A stretch of 64,000 nt of DNA, from assembly GCF_963169125.1 (NCBI RefSeq), contig NC_084793.1:225354360-225418359 (forward strand). The letters are read 5' to 3'. Both the position numbers and the translations under genes were made by a program. Shown one piece after another: positions 9,975 to 21,430 of the stretch. Below the pieces are notes generated by a model. It was given only the letters and a program-made list of their open reading frames with translations. It had not been told where the DNA came from and did not search any database. The first letter of the stretch is position 1. The number at the start of each line of letters is the position of its first letter. Source of the stretch: Humulus lupulus. Its lineage: Eukaryota; Streptophyta; Magnoliopsida; Rosales; Cannabaceae.

Positions 9975-12615
9975 TGTAATGCCCCAAATTTCCTAATAAG
10001 GTTTAGGACCTTGATTAGGAGGCCGGGAGGGCCATAATTGATTTATTATAGTATTTAATGATTATATGCATGTTTACGTGAATTATATTATTATATGATG
10101 GTGAATGCATGCATATGGGCTCATATGTTAATTATGAGGGTAATTTGGTAATTTGGCCACTGTGGGCGTAATTGTATATTTTGGGTGCATGATTGTGATT
10201 AATTAATATAGCCACATTATTAGGTGGATTGGTTCGAGCTATCGACATGAGACGATCATGAGATGTAAGTGTTCGGTCTAGTCATAACGGGTTTAAGTTC
10301 GGGGCTCGGGGTGAGTCTCGGGGTGAATTTAATGATTAGAGCATTACCGGAAATTAAAGGGTAATGGGATATGATTTATTGGTATTTGGGAATATTGAGA
10401 ATAGCGGGAATTGGAGAGCGTTAATTATGATTAACGGGTTAAGCGAGAAGTACCAATTTTACCCCTAGAATAGCTTGAGAAGCTTTAGATGGCTCAAGGG
10501 TAATTCGGTCATTTTAGGGAGGATATATGTGACTTAAGTGGCTGTAGAAGGTGGTAGACTTAAACAGAACAAAACAGAGAATTTGATTCCTCTTCCTTCC
10601 CGTGCATCACCTTCCTCTTGTTCTTTCATTGGGGTTTTGAGTTCTAAGTGGGGATTCAACCAAGGGAAACTTAAAGGCTGGGTTGGCGGCTTGATTCAGC
10701 TTGTAAGGGAGGTCCAAAACCAGTTTCAAGGTGAGTTTTAGTCTTTGATTTCAGGTGTTGCTCTGTTTTCGTTTAAGTTTTTAGCTCATGAATCTTGATG
10801 TGAGAAGTGAGAATCAAAGGGAGTTTTGTGTTGGTTTGATTGGGATTTGATGAGGGTGAGCTATGGGTGTTATTTGGGGGTTTAATTGTATGTTTGGAGG
10901 AGGATTAGAGATGGTTTGAGGGGCTGGTTTGAGAGGAAGGAGCACAGGGGAAAAACTTGTTTGTTTAAGGGCGTGTTGCTGGTCTGGGCTAGGCGCCGTG
11001 GCGCAGCTGTGGTGCGCCGAGGCCCTTGGCGTCTGGCAGAGGGAGAGCCCTCTCTGTTTGAGGGTGCGCCGCAGCGCAGCAGGGGAGGGCCACGGCCCTT
11101 AAGGCCAATTTTGCCAAAATGTGGTTTTTAGCTTGGGGATTCAAACCTTAGGCCTCGGGGTTGGACCTAGTACCCGGATGGGTAGTATTTGATGTCTCGG
11201 GGGCTGGGATTTGGTTTGGGAACCCTCAGTTATCATTTTTATTGATGATACCTTATATTTGGTTATGACTAGGTGACCGCTAAAGGACTAAAAGTTGATC
11301 GTTCTCAAGGGTCGTTCTTTTAATCGTTCTAGCTCGACATTGAGGTAAGAAAATTGCACCCTGTGTATATGAGACATGCATGGCTATTATTGGTGTATGC
11401 TAGTTGATTATTATGTATAACATGCATGGCTATTATGACGCATGTTGGTTGATTATTGAGTATGACATGCGTGGTTATTATTGATGCATGTCGGTTGATT
11501 ATTATGTATGACATGCATGGCTATACTTGATGCATGTTGGTTGACTATTAAACGTGACATGCATGGCTGTTATTGGTTGGATTGCTGGATATATGCATAT
11601 GACGCATGAGAAACATGTGATTGGGACATGCTTTATATACTGGGTATGATATCGTTTAGAGCTTGAGTCTCTGTGTTTGTGCATGGCCCTAATAGCACTA
11701 ATACCTGTTTAGTAAGCATGCTAAATGCCTCGTTTATGGATATGGAACATGTGATATGTGATTGGTGGCATGTCTTACTAGTGAAAGACACTGACTAGTT
11801 AGGGACCGACTCTAAAGTCGAGAATCACGCATTGAATGGCTCTATGGCATTAATGCTAGACCGACCCTAGGGTCGATGAACTTATAAGCGCTTGCCTGGT
11901 CTACGACCAGATGACTATAGCCAAGGTATATGACCCCGGTGACCGTTTGTCACATGGATAAGGGACGTTGTCCATAGTTTCGACTTTAGAGTCGTGAGGA
12001 AGGTTATGTTGGTGACTAATCACCTTGCACCTGTCCTAATTAAACTTAAGAAAGAATCACTTATCGGTTAAGCCCTGGTGACCCTATCATCACATGGCTA
12101 GAGGGAGTGACGCTCATTATTGTGACTTTTGGCTATTGTCACCTATTTGCTTGGACTGATAGTCCTGAATGGTTATTATGATCGTTGTTGATATTATATC
12201 ATGCTTTATTGTGTTTTCTTGCTGGGCTTTGGCTCACGGGTGCTACGTGGTGCAGGTAAAGGCAAGAGGAAGCTGGACCATCCTTGAGTTGGAGAGCTTA
12301 GGTGATGACGTGTACATATGCAGCTGCTTGTCCGCCACGGCCGAGGTTTAAAGTGGAACTAGGGTTGAACCCTGTTTTGCCGCTTAGAACGGCCTGTTGT
12401 AAATATTTTTCTGTAATAGACTCTGTAATTATATTTTCGGGATCCCAAAGTATATATATTAAACGTTCTAGTGAAATGTTATATCTTAACCAAAATGTTT
12501 AATCCCTAAACCGCTAATCATACTTAGTTCACGATTTTGGCCAAACGACTCGATTAGCGAGTTTAGCACTGTTTACAAGGCACACCATAACGGTCCCAGG
12601 AGTTGGGGCGTTACA
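9975..12615 (+). repeat. Solo LTR nested in the 8373-12981 LTR
   Basis: Starts TGTAATGCCCC and ends GGGGCGTTACA; CCTTC flanks it at 9970-9974 and 12616-12620. Length 2641 bp. It carries a core block at 12213-12280 (TTTTCTTGCTGGGCTTTGGC, then GGTGCAGGTAAAGGCAAG) shared with all chromovirus LTRs in the window, a tandem array at 11373-11580, a GC-rich patch near 10985-11110 and a GATTAGCGAG block near the 3' end. Short open frames inside are chance. Confidence 0.9.
11373..11580 (+). repeat. 45-46 bp tandem array in solo LTR
   Basis: About 4.5 copies of a unit starting GACATGCATGGCTATTATTG, at 11373, 11419, 11464, 11510 and 11556. Each unit has a GACATGC core and a GGTTGATTATTATG-like tail. The spacing is regular at 45-46 bp. 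Confidence 0.9.
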
Positions 12616-12981
12616 CCTTCACTCGCCCCAAGTCGGGTATTAGGTCCCGTTGTGACTTTCCCGCTAACTTGCTCCTGAGGATCGTCTCGTGCCGAGTAGC
12701 TTAGATATATCCACATAATAATGTGGTCTCACACATATATCACATATATGCTAAATATACCCATAAAGGGCCAAATTACGAAAATTTCCCTTCTAATAAG
12801 AAACAGGCCCACGTGCATATTTAATACACCTAAACATGCATATATAGTCATATTATCATATAACTCATGTAATCACATACTTACACTCATATATATCACA
12901 ATAACATATAATTTCCATAAATTTCCATCCTGGCCCCCTAATCAAGGCCCTAAGACTTATTAGGTAATTTGGGACGTTACA

Positions 12982-14822
12982 TCCATTGCCCGTAAGGAAC
13001 AATACCGAACACTTGCCTCTGTTCCTGCCGAAGAAAAAGATTGGCGAGCAATAATAACCGATGCCAACATGTTGGCATGCGAGCTAATCATGGAAGGTCA
13101 ATCCTTGGCATTCCGACCATGAGGTCCTCCTAGGAAGAGGGCCCTCGTTGTCATAGAGAAGGTCGAAGAGGAGGAGGAAGTCACGCCATTGGTGCGCAGA
13201 CGCCATTCACAGGGCGGTTTAAGTAATGACTGAGGTCGGGCAGAGTTGAGGGCAACAGCCGACACCTCTGGCCAAGGTAACAATGATATTAACCGGGTGA
13301 GTGCTAGCTATATGCTAGCTCATCATGACCCAAGGAAGATCGTGACCAGACACCCTGAGGACCCATTGAGGGACGTCACTATCCAACAGTGTGTTGACCT
13401 CTTAGTCCCCCGTCATAATATTAGTCTCCCTAAAATGACCATAATTATAAATAATACTTTACACATTAGGAGCATTATATTGAAGCAGTATGGTACTAAT
13501 ATCCGACCTGGGATTCCTTTGGACCTCGGGTACTTCTTTCCCGTCACTAGGAAGCCAGAGAATGACCTGAGCTTAGACGAAGAGCTCGAGTCTGAAATGG
13601 TGCATGTCATTGTTTTGTTAGAGTCTCATCCACCCCTGTTATCTAGAAATATATAACCCTCCCATAGCTAACCCGGTTCTTAATTCATAACAAATTATTG
13701 TAGTCTTCTCCTCTAACTCGGAGGGTAGGATTTTCTTCTTTACTTGTTATTTTCCAAGTTTAATTGAAGTTTGTCTAACCCTCTTTTGATTATTTTGCAG
13801 AAGACAACATGAGCGACCTGACAGCAATTATAACCAGCTCTGGTCCAATAGTTAAAAGGCAGAGGATTTTGAAAAAGGTCGTGTCTGGGGTCAAGGCCTA
13901 CACGTGAACTCAAACCAAGGCCAAGGAGCTACCTTCTTCCCAACCACAGGCCCAGAAGGAAACCGTGGTGATAACCAAGGATGCTCCGCCTCCAGCTACT
14001 CGAACTATCCCTCCAGCTCCCCGAGCTGACCCTTTAGCTTCCCGAGCTGATCCACCCTCTGCTTGCATTGAAGCTCCAGCTGCTCCTTTTGTATCTATTC
14101 CAGCTCCCCACGTGGACGTCGAAATTTTTTTGACCCACCTCCTAGGTCCCCTCTAGACCCTGACCAGAGATGTGCTTGAGCATGTCAACCAGCTCTCCAT
14201 CCGCGAGATGGAAAAAATTGAAGGCACAACTCCCCAGGATGTGATGAGGTTTGCCATGGGGATGCTGCTGACCATAAGTATCCTCGGCTTGGATTTTCTG
14301 TTTATCCCATATTTTTCCATGATCTAACTTTTTTGTTGTTTTGATTGACACTCATATTTTCCCCAGATCTGAGCAGGGGATAAGATCCTTGCTAAAGTGG
14401 AGCAATCTGCCACTTAGCTGGAATAGGCCAGGGATAGATGCAAGTAGATCAAGAATGCTACCTCACAAGAGTTGGAGCAAGATCATGAGAAGGTTAGGGA
14501 CCAGCTCTAGGAAAAGGTTGGCGAGCTTCAACTCAAGGTTGATGAACTCTAGCCCAAGGTGGATGGCCATGAAGCCAAGATTAATTCAAGTGTGGAAGAA
14601 ATGGTTTACAAGGTCTGGTGCGTCAACTAGGAGGGTGACTTCTCAATCCTGGATTCCAAGCTGTGGAAGCGTTATCACGCCAAATTCTAGGATTGCCTTG
14701 TAAAGGAGACCTAAAAAATGGTGGAGATCACCTTGGGAGTTGGCGGAGATGGCAGAGAGGAGGAAGTTTCTTCCCATGGGCAAGCTACTGGAGCTCAGGG
14801 TTGAGAGGCCTCTGTTATTGAA
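12982..14822 (+). pseudogene. Antisense accessory ORF of Tat-2, 3' part
   Basis: Continuation of the plus-strand ORF after the solo LTR. It reads ARKEQYRTLASVPAEEKDWR, IITDANMLACELIMEGQSLA, a stop after FRP, then PPRKRALVVIEKVEEEEEV and the long open stretch at 13246-13656 (YMLAHHDPRKIVTRHPEDPL to LESEMVHVIV). A probable intron runs from about 13727 (GTAGGATT) to TTTTGCAG at 13800. A Pro/Ala-rich exon follows (13965-14156), then a possible intron to CCCCAG at 14366, and a basic C-terminal piece to 14703. Such multi-exon antisense ORFs next to pol are a Tat trait. The orientation is opposite to Tat-2 pol at 17605-22285. Stops and slips make it a pseudogene. I cannot assign a molecular function. 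Confidence 0.6.
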
Positions 14823-15407
14823 GTTTTTTTTTTTAACTTTTTCCCTTTTTATTTTTTATTTTTTGGGGATTAATAATATCCCTTGTAATTAGGCCTTTTA
14901 GGCCGAGACAATTTTCCCACATGGCTTTGTTCGAGGTTATTTATCCTCGTTATAAATTTCCTTCTCTCTAATCTTTATATATCTCCCTTCCACTATTGTG
15001 CTTAATCTTTTGAGTTTTATACGCATGCGTAGTTATAGGGAATTATTTTAGATCAAGGTGTTTTTAGAACTTCATGCTTAATATCTAACCAATTGATTTT
15101 CAGGTCGTGGACCTGGTTACATCCAGGATTTAAATAGCTTAATAGCGTACATGTGAATATTCATGCCTCGTACCTGTTTCAATCCAGGGTTTTATTACTT
15201 TGAATTTTCTTGTTTGACTTAGTTAAATTCAGAATTGTTTTAATAACTCGAGCTTTTTCAAGCTACCAAATTTCCAAATTCTAAGTTACAAAATTTTCAA
15301 AGTCTTAACACATTATTATGAAGGGTATCTACCCCCAAGCGATCAGAATTTATGAATATTCTAGGTCGCTTTTACATAGTGATAATACAAAAATTTGGGA
15401 AAATTTG
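14823..15407. other. Non-coding Tat-2 DNA between antisense ORF and pol
   Basis: AT-rich with T-runs, likely the 3' UTR of the antisense ORF and the pol-distal UTR of Tat-2. It holds a small hairpin, CCTGG-TTACAT-CCAGG near 15109. No coding frame is supported. The stretch is continuous with 17605 onward once the solo LTR is removed. Confidence 0.5.
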
Positions 15408-17604
15408 TGTAACGACCCAAATTCACTAATAGGGCTTAAGGGCCTTGATTAGTGTGCCGGGAGGGCATAATGGGAATTATGTGTGATTTTTGTGATTAAG
15501 ATGCATGATTATGATTTTAAGCATGTTATATGACTATGTGTATTATGTTATGTGATAATTATGATATGTGAATAGTACCACGTGGGCGCGGTGATTTCAA
15601 TGTGACGCACGTGCCGAGACGGTCCTAGGGAGCTAGATAATGGTAACTGGTGATTTGGTAACTTGTGTAACTGTTAGTAACCATAGAGAGTAACAGGTTT
15701 TGTTGGATAAGTGGTAAAACTGTAAAGTAGGTAAAAGACAAGTGTACCCCTGAGGTTTAGTCAGAAAATGATATTTGAGGAAGGCTAAAAAGGTCTTTTG
15801 GCAGTGGTATAGATGTCTTTGGCTGAGGGAAAAGGATATGTACGATTCATTTATGCTAAGTATAACTGAAGTTAAGACTTGGAAGGCTAGAAAGATCAAG
15901 AAGGGAAAGGAGAATCAAGAACCTAGAAGGCAAAGTGGAGGAGGAGCTGAACTGAGTTCTTTGAGGCTAGTGTAGGGCTTAAGGGTGAGGAATCAAGCAT
16001 ATAGCAAGGTTTATACTGAGGTAAGGAATTGGTTTCTATTTTGTTAAGTTCTGAATTTGGTTTTTGAAAGAATTGAGAGATAGCCATGGTTTGTCTTGCA
16101 TGGAATTCAGCTGGCTTGTTAAGGTGGAATTCAGCTCAAGCTTGGATTGGAGGAAGCTCAAGTCGAATTTCTGATTGAGGTAAGGGTATTAAGTAGGTTT
16201 GCAATTTCGTAGCTGTTATGGTTTAAGGATTTAGAGGACTGGTTTGTACTTTTCTCAAGTTTTAGCTTAAGTGTTAGAGTCTGAATTTAAGTGTGAATTT
16301 TTGTGGGTGATTGTGTGGTTGAGCTGGATTATAGTGTTTATAGGTTGTTGGTTGGACTATGTGGGGTTTTAAATAGGTTTTGGGGCTTGGGTATGAAGTT
16401 GGGATAATTTGGAGTGATTTGGGTTCGGGGAAAAACCCAGAATTCTAGGCTCGTGAAGGAGCGCCGCGGCGTTGTTATAGCGCGCCGCGGCGCAAGGCTG
16501 TTTCTGGGCATGATGGGGTCTCTGACTTGCTGGGCGCCGCGGCTCAAACTTACTGGACGCCGCGGCCCTACAGGGCTGCGCCGCGGCGCTAGGCCAATTT
16601 CAGGATGTTGGAATTTGCAATTTTAAGCTTTTGCTCCGGGGGTTTCGGGGAATGTCTTCGGTGCGTCGTTTTAGGGATTTGGGGGTTCTGAGAGTATGGG
16701 ATTGGCTCTGGGGAGGTAGCTTTGGATTGATTAGTGACAAAAGATGTTTCATTTGTGTTGTGATTAGGACTTTGGAGAGGCTCGGGGTAGAGGACCGTGC
16801 TCGTGGCTTCGTGGCAGCGGAAATCAGTAAATTGAAAGGTAAGAAAACTGCACCCGAATGTATGGTTGTAATGGGACTAAGTGCTCCCGAGAGTTGTATT
16901 GTGTCAATGTTGGTATTATGCCAAGGGACACGTAAAGGCGGTCTAAGAGTACCGTACATGATTTTAGCGCACGGGGCGCGAATTGGCCACTGGGAGCCAG
17001 AAACAATAGGATAACAGAGGGAGCAGCCTGTGAGCGCTAGCCCTGGTTATCATCTGTGTTTTATGTATTTTGAGCTGAGATGCTTAGTATGTGGTATACT
17101 TGACTGATGATATATTTGAATTTATGAGATGCTAGATGAGTAATTGACTTGTTTGCTAGTTGTTCATGCTCTGTTATTGCTGTGTTTTCTTGCTGGGCCT
17201 TGGCTCACGGGTGCTTCGTGGTGCAGGTAAGGGCAAGGGCAAGCTGGACCAGGCCTGAGGTGGAGAGCTCCGAGGTGAAATGTACATAGCCAGCTGTTCG
17301 ACCACCATGGTCGAGGAGTGTGTCAGGACAGAGATTACCTAACTGCTCGTTTTTTCCTTAGTATGGCCAGTCAATGTATTTAAACTTTGTAACTTTTGTA
17401 AATGGCTTTTAAACTGTCATTTTTGAGATTCCATGTAGATAAACAATGTTTAGTAATGAGAACATAACTTTTGAGACCAAAACACTTTTTAACCCTAGTT
17501 CCTCTACTGTTTCAGTAACACGCTTTTACTTTAATGACTTGATTAGCAAGTCTAGCACTTTATAAACACATAGTGTAACGGTCTTGGCTATCCAGGGCGT
17601 TACA
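15408..17604 (+). repeat. Solo LTR of chromovirus-like element
   Basis: TGTAACGACCC at the left, GGGCGTTACA at the right, perfect target duplication ATTTG (15403-15407 and 17605-17609); 2197 bp. The core block lies at 17184-17250 (TTTTCTTGCTGGGCCTTGGC, then GTGCAGGTAAGGGCAAGG). GC-rich CGCCGCGGCG patches cluster at 16460-16590. No internal sequence, so solo. The ORF-like stretches at 16414-17014 are not supported as genes. Confidence 0.92.
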
Positions 17605-18772
17605 ATTTGGTACCGTGTTTAAACTACAGAACAACCACAACTTTATTAAATAATTGAAAGTTTAAAATGAAATGGCCTTTATAAGTAAGCCTTACAAACA
17701 AAACTTCGAACTTAATCAATTACTGGTAATACTTCTTCAAATGAAAAGCATTCCAAGTTCGAGGAATTGCTTCTCCAGTCAGTCGAGCTAACCTGAATGT
17801 GCCTTCTCATAGAATTTCCACAATGTGATGAGGTCCTTCCTAGTTTGGTCCTAGTGCGCCATCTTTAGGATCTTTATTTTCCACGAACACCCTTCTCAAC
17901 ACTAGATCTCATAACTTGAGCTTTCTATTATTAACTTTTGAATTGAAAAAACGAGTTACTCTCTGTTGATAAAGAGCAAGTTGAATCTATGATTCTTCTT
18001 GACGTTCCTCAATCAGATCTAGAGATGCTTGTCGCAGATCGTGGTTCTGTTCCTGGTTAAAATTCCTTTACCTGTGTGTGTTCATGCCTTAACCCTTTAG
18101 CATCCTCCAACCTCTTTTTTAAGCTCTCCTTGAGGGTTTTGTTCACTGCCTCTACCTGTCCATTAGCCAACGGATACGCCATCGAGGGGAAACTCTTGAT
18201 AACCCCGTATTTTTCACAAAAATTAGTGAATAGCTCGCTGTCGAAATGGGTCACGTTATCTGATACAATTTTTGTTGGGAGCCCGAAGCAGCAAATTATG
18301 TTCTTTATAACAAAATCGAGTACTCTTTTCAAGGTTATTGTTTCCAATGGTTCAACTTCTGCCCACTTTGTAAAGTAGTCCACGACAACCATAACATAGC
18401 GAACTCCTCCTTTCCTGGTTGCCAATGATCTAATCAAATATATCTCCCATATGACGAAAGGCCATGGCGAGGAGATCATAGTTAGCTCGACAGGTGCAGC
18501 TCGAGCTATTGTGGAGAAATGCTAGCACTTATCGCACTTTTGAACGTATAAAGCCAAGTCTTTCTTTAGAGTTGGCTAGAAATACCCTCGCCTCAATATG
18601 TTCATAGCTAAGTTTTCCCCCCAGCGTGGTCTCCACAAAATCCTTCATGAACCTTCTTTAAGATAGCATGGGCTTCCTCTAGTAAGACACATTTGAGCAA
18701 AGGCATAAAATGACCTTTCCTATAGAGAACTCCTTCGACCAGGACATACCTTGGGATTTGGTACATCAATCT
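17605..18772 (-). pseudogene. Tat-2 integrase
   Basis: Minus strand. From 18772 down comes a damaged zinc-binding region (about 18500-18700), then the core at 18057-18479: ISSPWPFVIWEIYLIRSLAT, VVVDYFTKWAEVEPL, IVSDNVTHFDSELFTNF and ANGQVEAVNKTLKESLKKRL. The catalytic Glu is kept, but the first catalytic Asp is Tyr (EIYLI against GIDLI in Tat-1). Below 18056 the C-terminal part appears in shifted frames (a GPN-EGP block near 17830-17870, then GEAIPRTWNAFHLKKYYQ ending near 17715). The enzyme is therefore dead. About 110 bp between its end and the solo-LTR junction at 17604 is non-coding. Confidence 0.85.
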
Positions 18773-19374
18773 CTATGCGTCCTTACGATCCTCAGGTTGT
18801 CTTCCAGAGGTGAGGTATTCAATAATTGGTGTCATCTGGGTTGTTCCTGCGTGGATCAACTCGACCTTTTCTAATTCCTCTTCTATGCTTGGCTTTCCAA
18901 GAAACTCAACCAAAACTACGTTCAACATGTCCGCTTCCTTGCTTATGGCAAGCCAAGCTAAGGCATCTGTATTCGTATTCTGTTCGCATGGGACCTGCTT
19001 TATAGAATAAAATTCAAACTTTGATAGTTCACTTTTTACTCTAACCAGATATGCAACCATTTTTATTCTGTGAGCCTGGTACTCCCCCAAACTTGGTTTA
19101 CCACGAGCTGCGAATTGCTGAAGCATTGGATGGATTTTTCTTTCAATTCCTTGGTGATTTGAATCCCTACCAGCAAAGCCTCGTACTCAGCTTCTTTATT
19201 CGAGGTGTTGAATCTGAAATAAAGAGCAGTGTGGAAGCAATGGCCCTCAAGAGTGATCAGAATGATTCCAGCTCTTGATCCATTCACGTGAGATGACCCA
19301 TCCACGAATAGTTTCCATAATTCTTGCATAGGCTCCCTCATAGGCTCGTCCTGAAAGCCAGTGCATTCAACCAC
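18773..19374 (-). pseudogene. Tat-2 second (archaeal-type) RNase H domain
   Basis: Two overlapping open pieces make one domain. The upper (19063-19374) reads ELWKLFVDGSSHVNGSRAGI, KEAEYEALLVGI and FSNSQLVVNQV. The lower (18773-19126) reads GEYQAHRIKMVAYLVRVKSE, SIKQVPCEQNTNTDALAWLA. The frame slips at about 19090. Compared with Tat-1, the third acidic residue has changed (YSDSQL to FSNSQL, Asp to Asn), so activity is doubtful. It lies between the ordinary RNase H and integrase, as in Tat-1. Confidence 0.82.
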
Positions 19375-19941
19375 AAAATCAGCTAGGGCTTGTCCCTTGA
19401 TAGTTGTTCGTGGTTATTATACAATTTTGAACTTGCCAAGTTCGATGAACCACTTTAGCAAACGTCCAGATGGTTTAAGCTTTTGCAAAAACCTCCTTAG
19501 GACGTGTATTGTGTGGCACTAGAAATAAGTTTGTAGCTTCCTCGAAGCTAGGACCAAGCAGAACACGAGTTTCTCGAATAGAGGATATCGAGATTTAGCT
19601 TCTAGAAGCCTCTTGCTGATATAATAAACTAGCTTCTGAGTTTGATCTTCCTCACGAACTAGAACTGCACTGACTGCATTTTCTGTCACATCCAGATAAA
19701 GGTACAAAGCCTCTCCACTAACACGGTTTGATAGAACAGAGGGTTCAGCTAGACGTTTCTTCAGATCCTGAAATGCCTGCTTGTATTCATCAGTCCACTC
19801 AAATCTTATGTTCCCTTTCAATAAGTTGTAAAAATGGAGACATTTGTGAGTGGACTTTGGTACAAAATGATTTAAGGCAGCGATCCTTTCAGTTAGACTT
19901 TGAACTTCTTTCAACGACCTAAGAGATGACATGTCCAACAT
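19375..19941 (-). pseudogene. Tat-2 retroelement RNase H
   Basis: The frame from 19941 reads SLKEVQSLTERIAALNHFVP, FEWTDEYKQAFQDLKKRLAE, LYLYLDVTENAVSAVLVREE and KLVYYISKRLLEAKSRYPLF, the RT thumb/connection and RNase H of a gypsy element. The first acidic residue (YLDVT) is kept. Below 19519 it decays with stops. Its partner in Tat-1 is 1493-2040. Confidence 0.84.
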
Positions 19942-20948
19942 GGATCTGATTTTCTTTGGATTGGGTTCAATCCCCCTTGAATTAACAATGAAGCCTAGGA
20001 ATTTCCCTGATGAGACCCCGAAGGTACACTTTTAGATATTCAACTTCATGTTGTACTTCTTCACCATAGCAAAACATTCTTCCAAATCAGATACATGGTT
20101 ATTGGCAGTTTTTTACTTGACTAGCAAGTCATCAACATACATGTCCATGTTTCTTCTGATAGGGTTAACGAACATTTTGTTCACCAGTCTCTGATAAGTA
20201 GCCTCGAAATTTTATAGCCTAAACGACATGACATTGTAGCAATATACATTGTGCTCGGTCATGAAACTGGTATGCTCCTAGTCCGCGGGGTTCATCGCAA
20301 TCTGGTTATATCTAGAATACGCATCCATGAAGGACATGAGCTCGTGACTAGTCATGGCATCTACGAGGTGATCGATTCTAGCAAAGGAAAACAATACTTT
20401 GGGTAGGCCATGTTAAGATCGGAGAAGTCAATGCAAGTTCTCCACTTTCTGTTAGGTTTTGGAACCATCACGGGGTTGGCTATCCAGGTTGGATACTTCG
20501 CCTTCCTGATGAACCCACATTTCAAGAGACAGGCCACTTCTTCCTCTAAAGCTTCTCCTCTTTCTTTTCCCAATAGACTTATTTTTTGTTGCTTGGCTGG
20601 TATATTCCTGTCCAAATTTAGCGTATGCATGATCACACTAGGAATAATACCCACCATATCAGCGTGTGACCAAGCGAAGACATCGAGGTTATTTCTCAAA
20701 AACTCAATCAAGTTCTTCTTTTGTTCGATACTAAGGTTTTTTACAATTTTTACAACTCTAGAAGTTGCTTCCTGATCAAGAATTACCTCCTCCAGATCCT
20801 CTAAATATTGGAGCTCTAACCTGTCTTTGCATATCCGTGGGTAAATTTCTTCTAGGTTGGCAACCTCGACCTCCATCACTCGAGGTTCTTCTGCTTCCTC
20901 AGCAATCACCATTGCCTGAGGTTCTTCAGCATCATCAATTATCACCAT
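19942..20948 (-). pseudogene. Tat-2 reverse transcriptase with acidic leader
   Basis: From 20948 down runs an acidic linker with a repeated motif (DDAEEPQAMVIAEEAEEPRV), a conserved stretch VVKIVKNLSIEQKKNLIEFL, DVFAWSHADMVGIIP (the usual start of plant gypsy RT) and GKERGEALEEEVACLLKCGF, VANPVMVPKP-like and WRTCIDFSDLN blocks. The palm follows below 20360 in broken frames; MDMYVDDLLVK near 20125-20150 keeps the YVDD catalytic pair but is followed at once by a stop. An ATG at 20948 begins the open frame, but the domain was part of a polyprotein. It cannot make an active RT. Confidence 0.86.
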
Positions 20949-20951
20949 GGC

Positions 20952-21430
20952 TTATTGCCTGGGTTGTGCTCTTCCCTTCATAGAAATTTTATAGCATTCT
21001 CTGGAAGCAAGTTGATCCCCCCTTAATGCACATACCCCTGTAGGCGAAGGGAATTTCATGGCCAGGAGGCGAACGAAAGTTATTGCTTCGAAAACTATCA
21101 AAGCAGGTTGCCCTAGAATGACATTATAGGCAGTTGGGCAATCAATAACAATGAACTCAAGCATCTTTGTCATAGCTTGCGTTTCATCACTGATGGTTAC
21201 TGCGAGCTCGATCGTCCCAATAACTTTCAATCCTTCTCCTGAGAACCCATACAAAGTTGTGGATGAGGCCTTTAGATCCATGACGGAGATTCCTATCCTC
21301 TCCAATGTGGACCTCAATAGCACATTCACTGAGTTCTCATTGCCAATCATAATTCTCTGGATTCTTCAGTTGGCAAGAAAAACGGTTATCACCATCAGAT
21401 CATTATGTGGGAATTGGACATGACTTGTGT
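20952..21430 (-). pseudogene. Tat-2 aspartic protease
   Basis: The frame at 20952-21350 reads IGNENSVNVLLRSTLERIGI, TTLYGFSGEGLKVIGTIELA, FIVIDCPTAYNVILGQPALI and MKFPSPTGVCALRGDQLASR. It is the retropepsin-like domain of the Tat polyprotein; YNVILGQPAL is the characteristic late block (ILGRP-type). The active-site block reads GNENS in place of the expected D-N/T-G-S-S, so it has lost the catalytic Asp. A stop precedes RT at 20950. Confidence 0.78.

Larger units (their letters stand above)
8373..12981 (-). repeat. Solo LTR of a chromovirus-like element, minus orientation, itself interrupted
   Basis: Begins TGTAACGTCC and ends GGGACGTTACA, with TCCAT on both sides (8368-8372 and 12982-12986), a perfect 5-bp target duplication. 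The net length without the inner insert is about 1.96 kb. Orientation is minus because the LTR core block (ACCTGCACC, then GGCTCGGCAAGAAAAC, 8745-8795) is the reverse complement of that seen in plus-strand copies. No internal element sequence is present, so it is a solo LTR left by LTR-LTR recombination. It splits the antisense ORF. No gene lies within it. Confidence 0.88.

Noticed and set aside
13098..13283. Minus-strand frame opposite the antisense ORF
   Set aside because: The plus strand carries the family-like protein sequence here; the minus frame is its shadow.
16414..17014. Several 60-130 codon frames on both strands
   Set aside because: They lie wholly in a solo LTR with a clear target duplication; no motif and no conservation with sister LTRs at the protein level.
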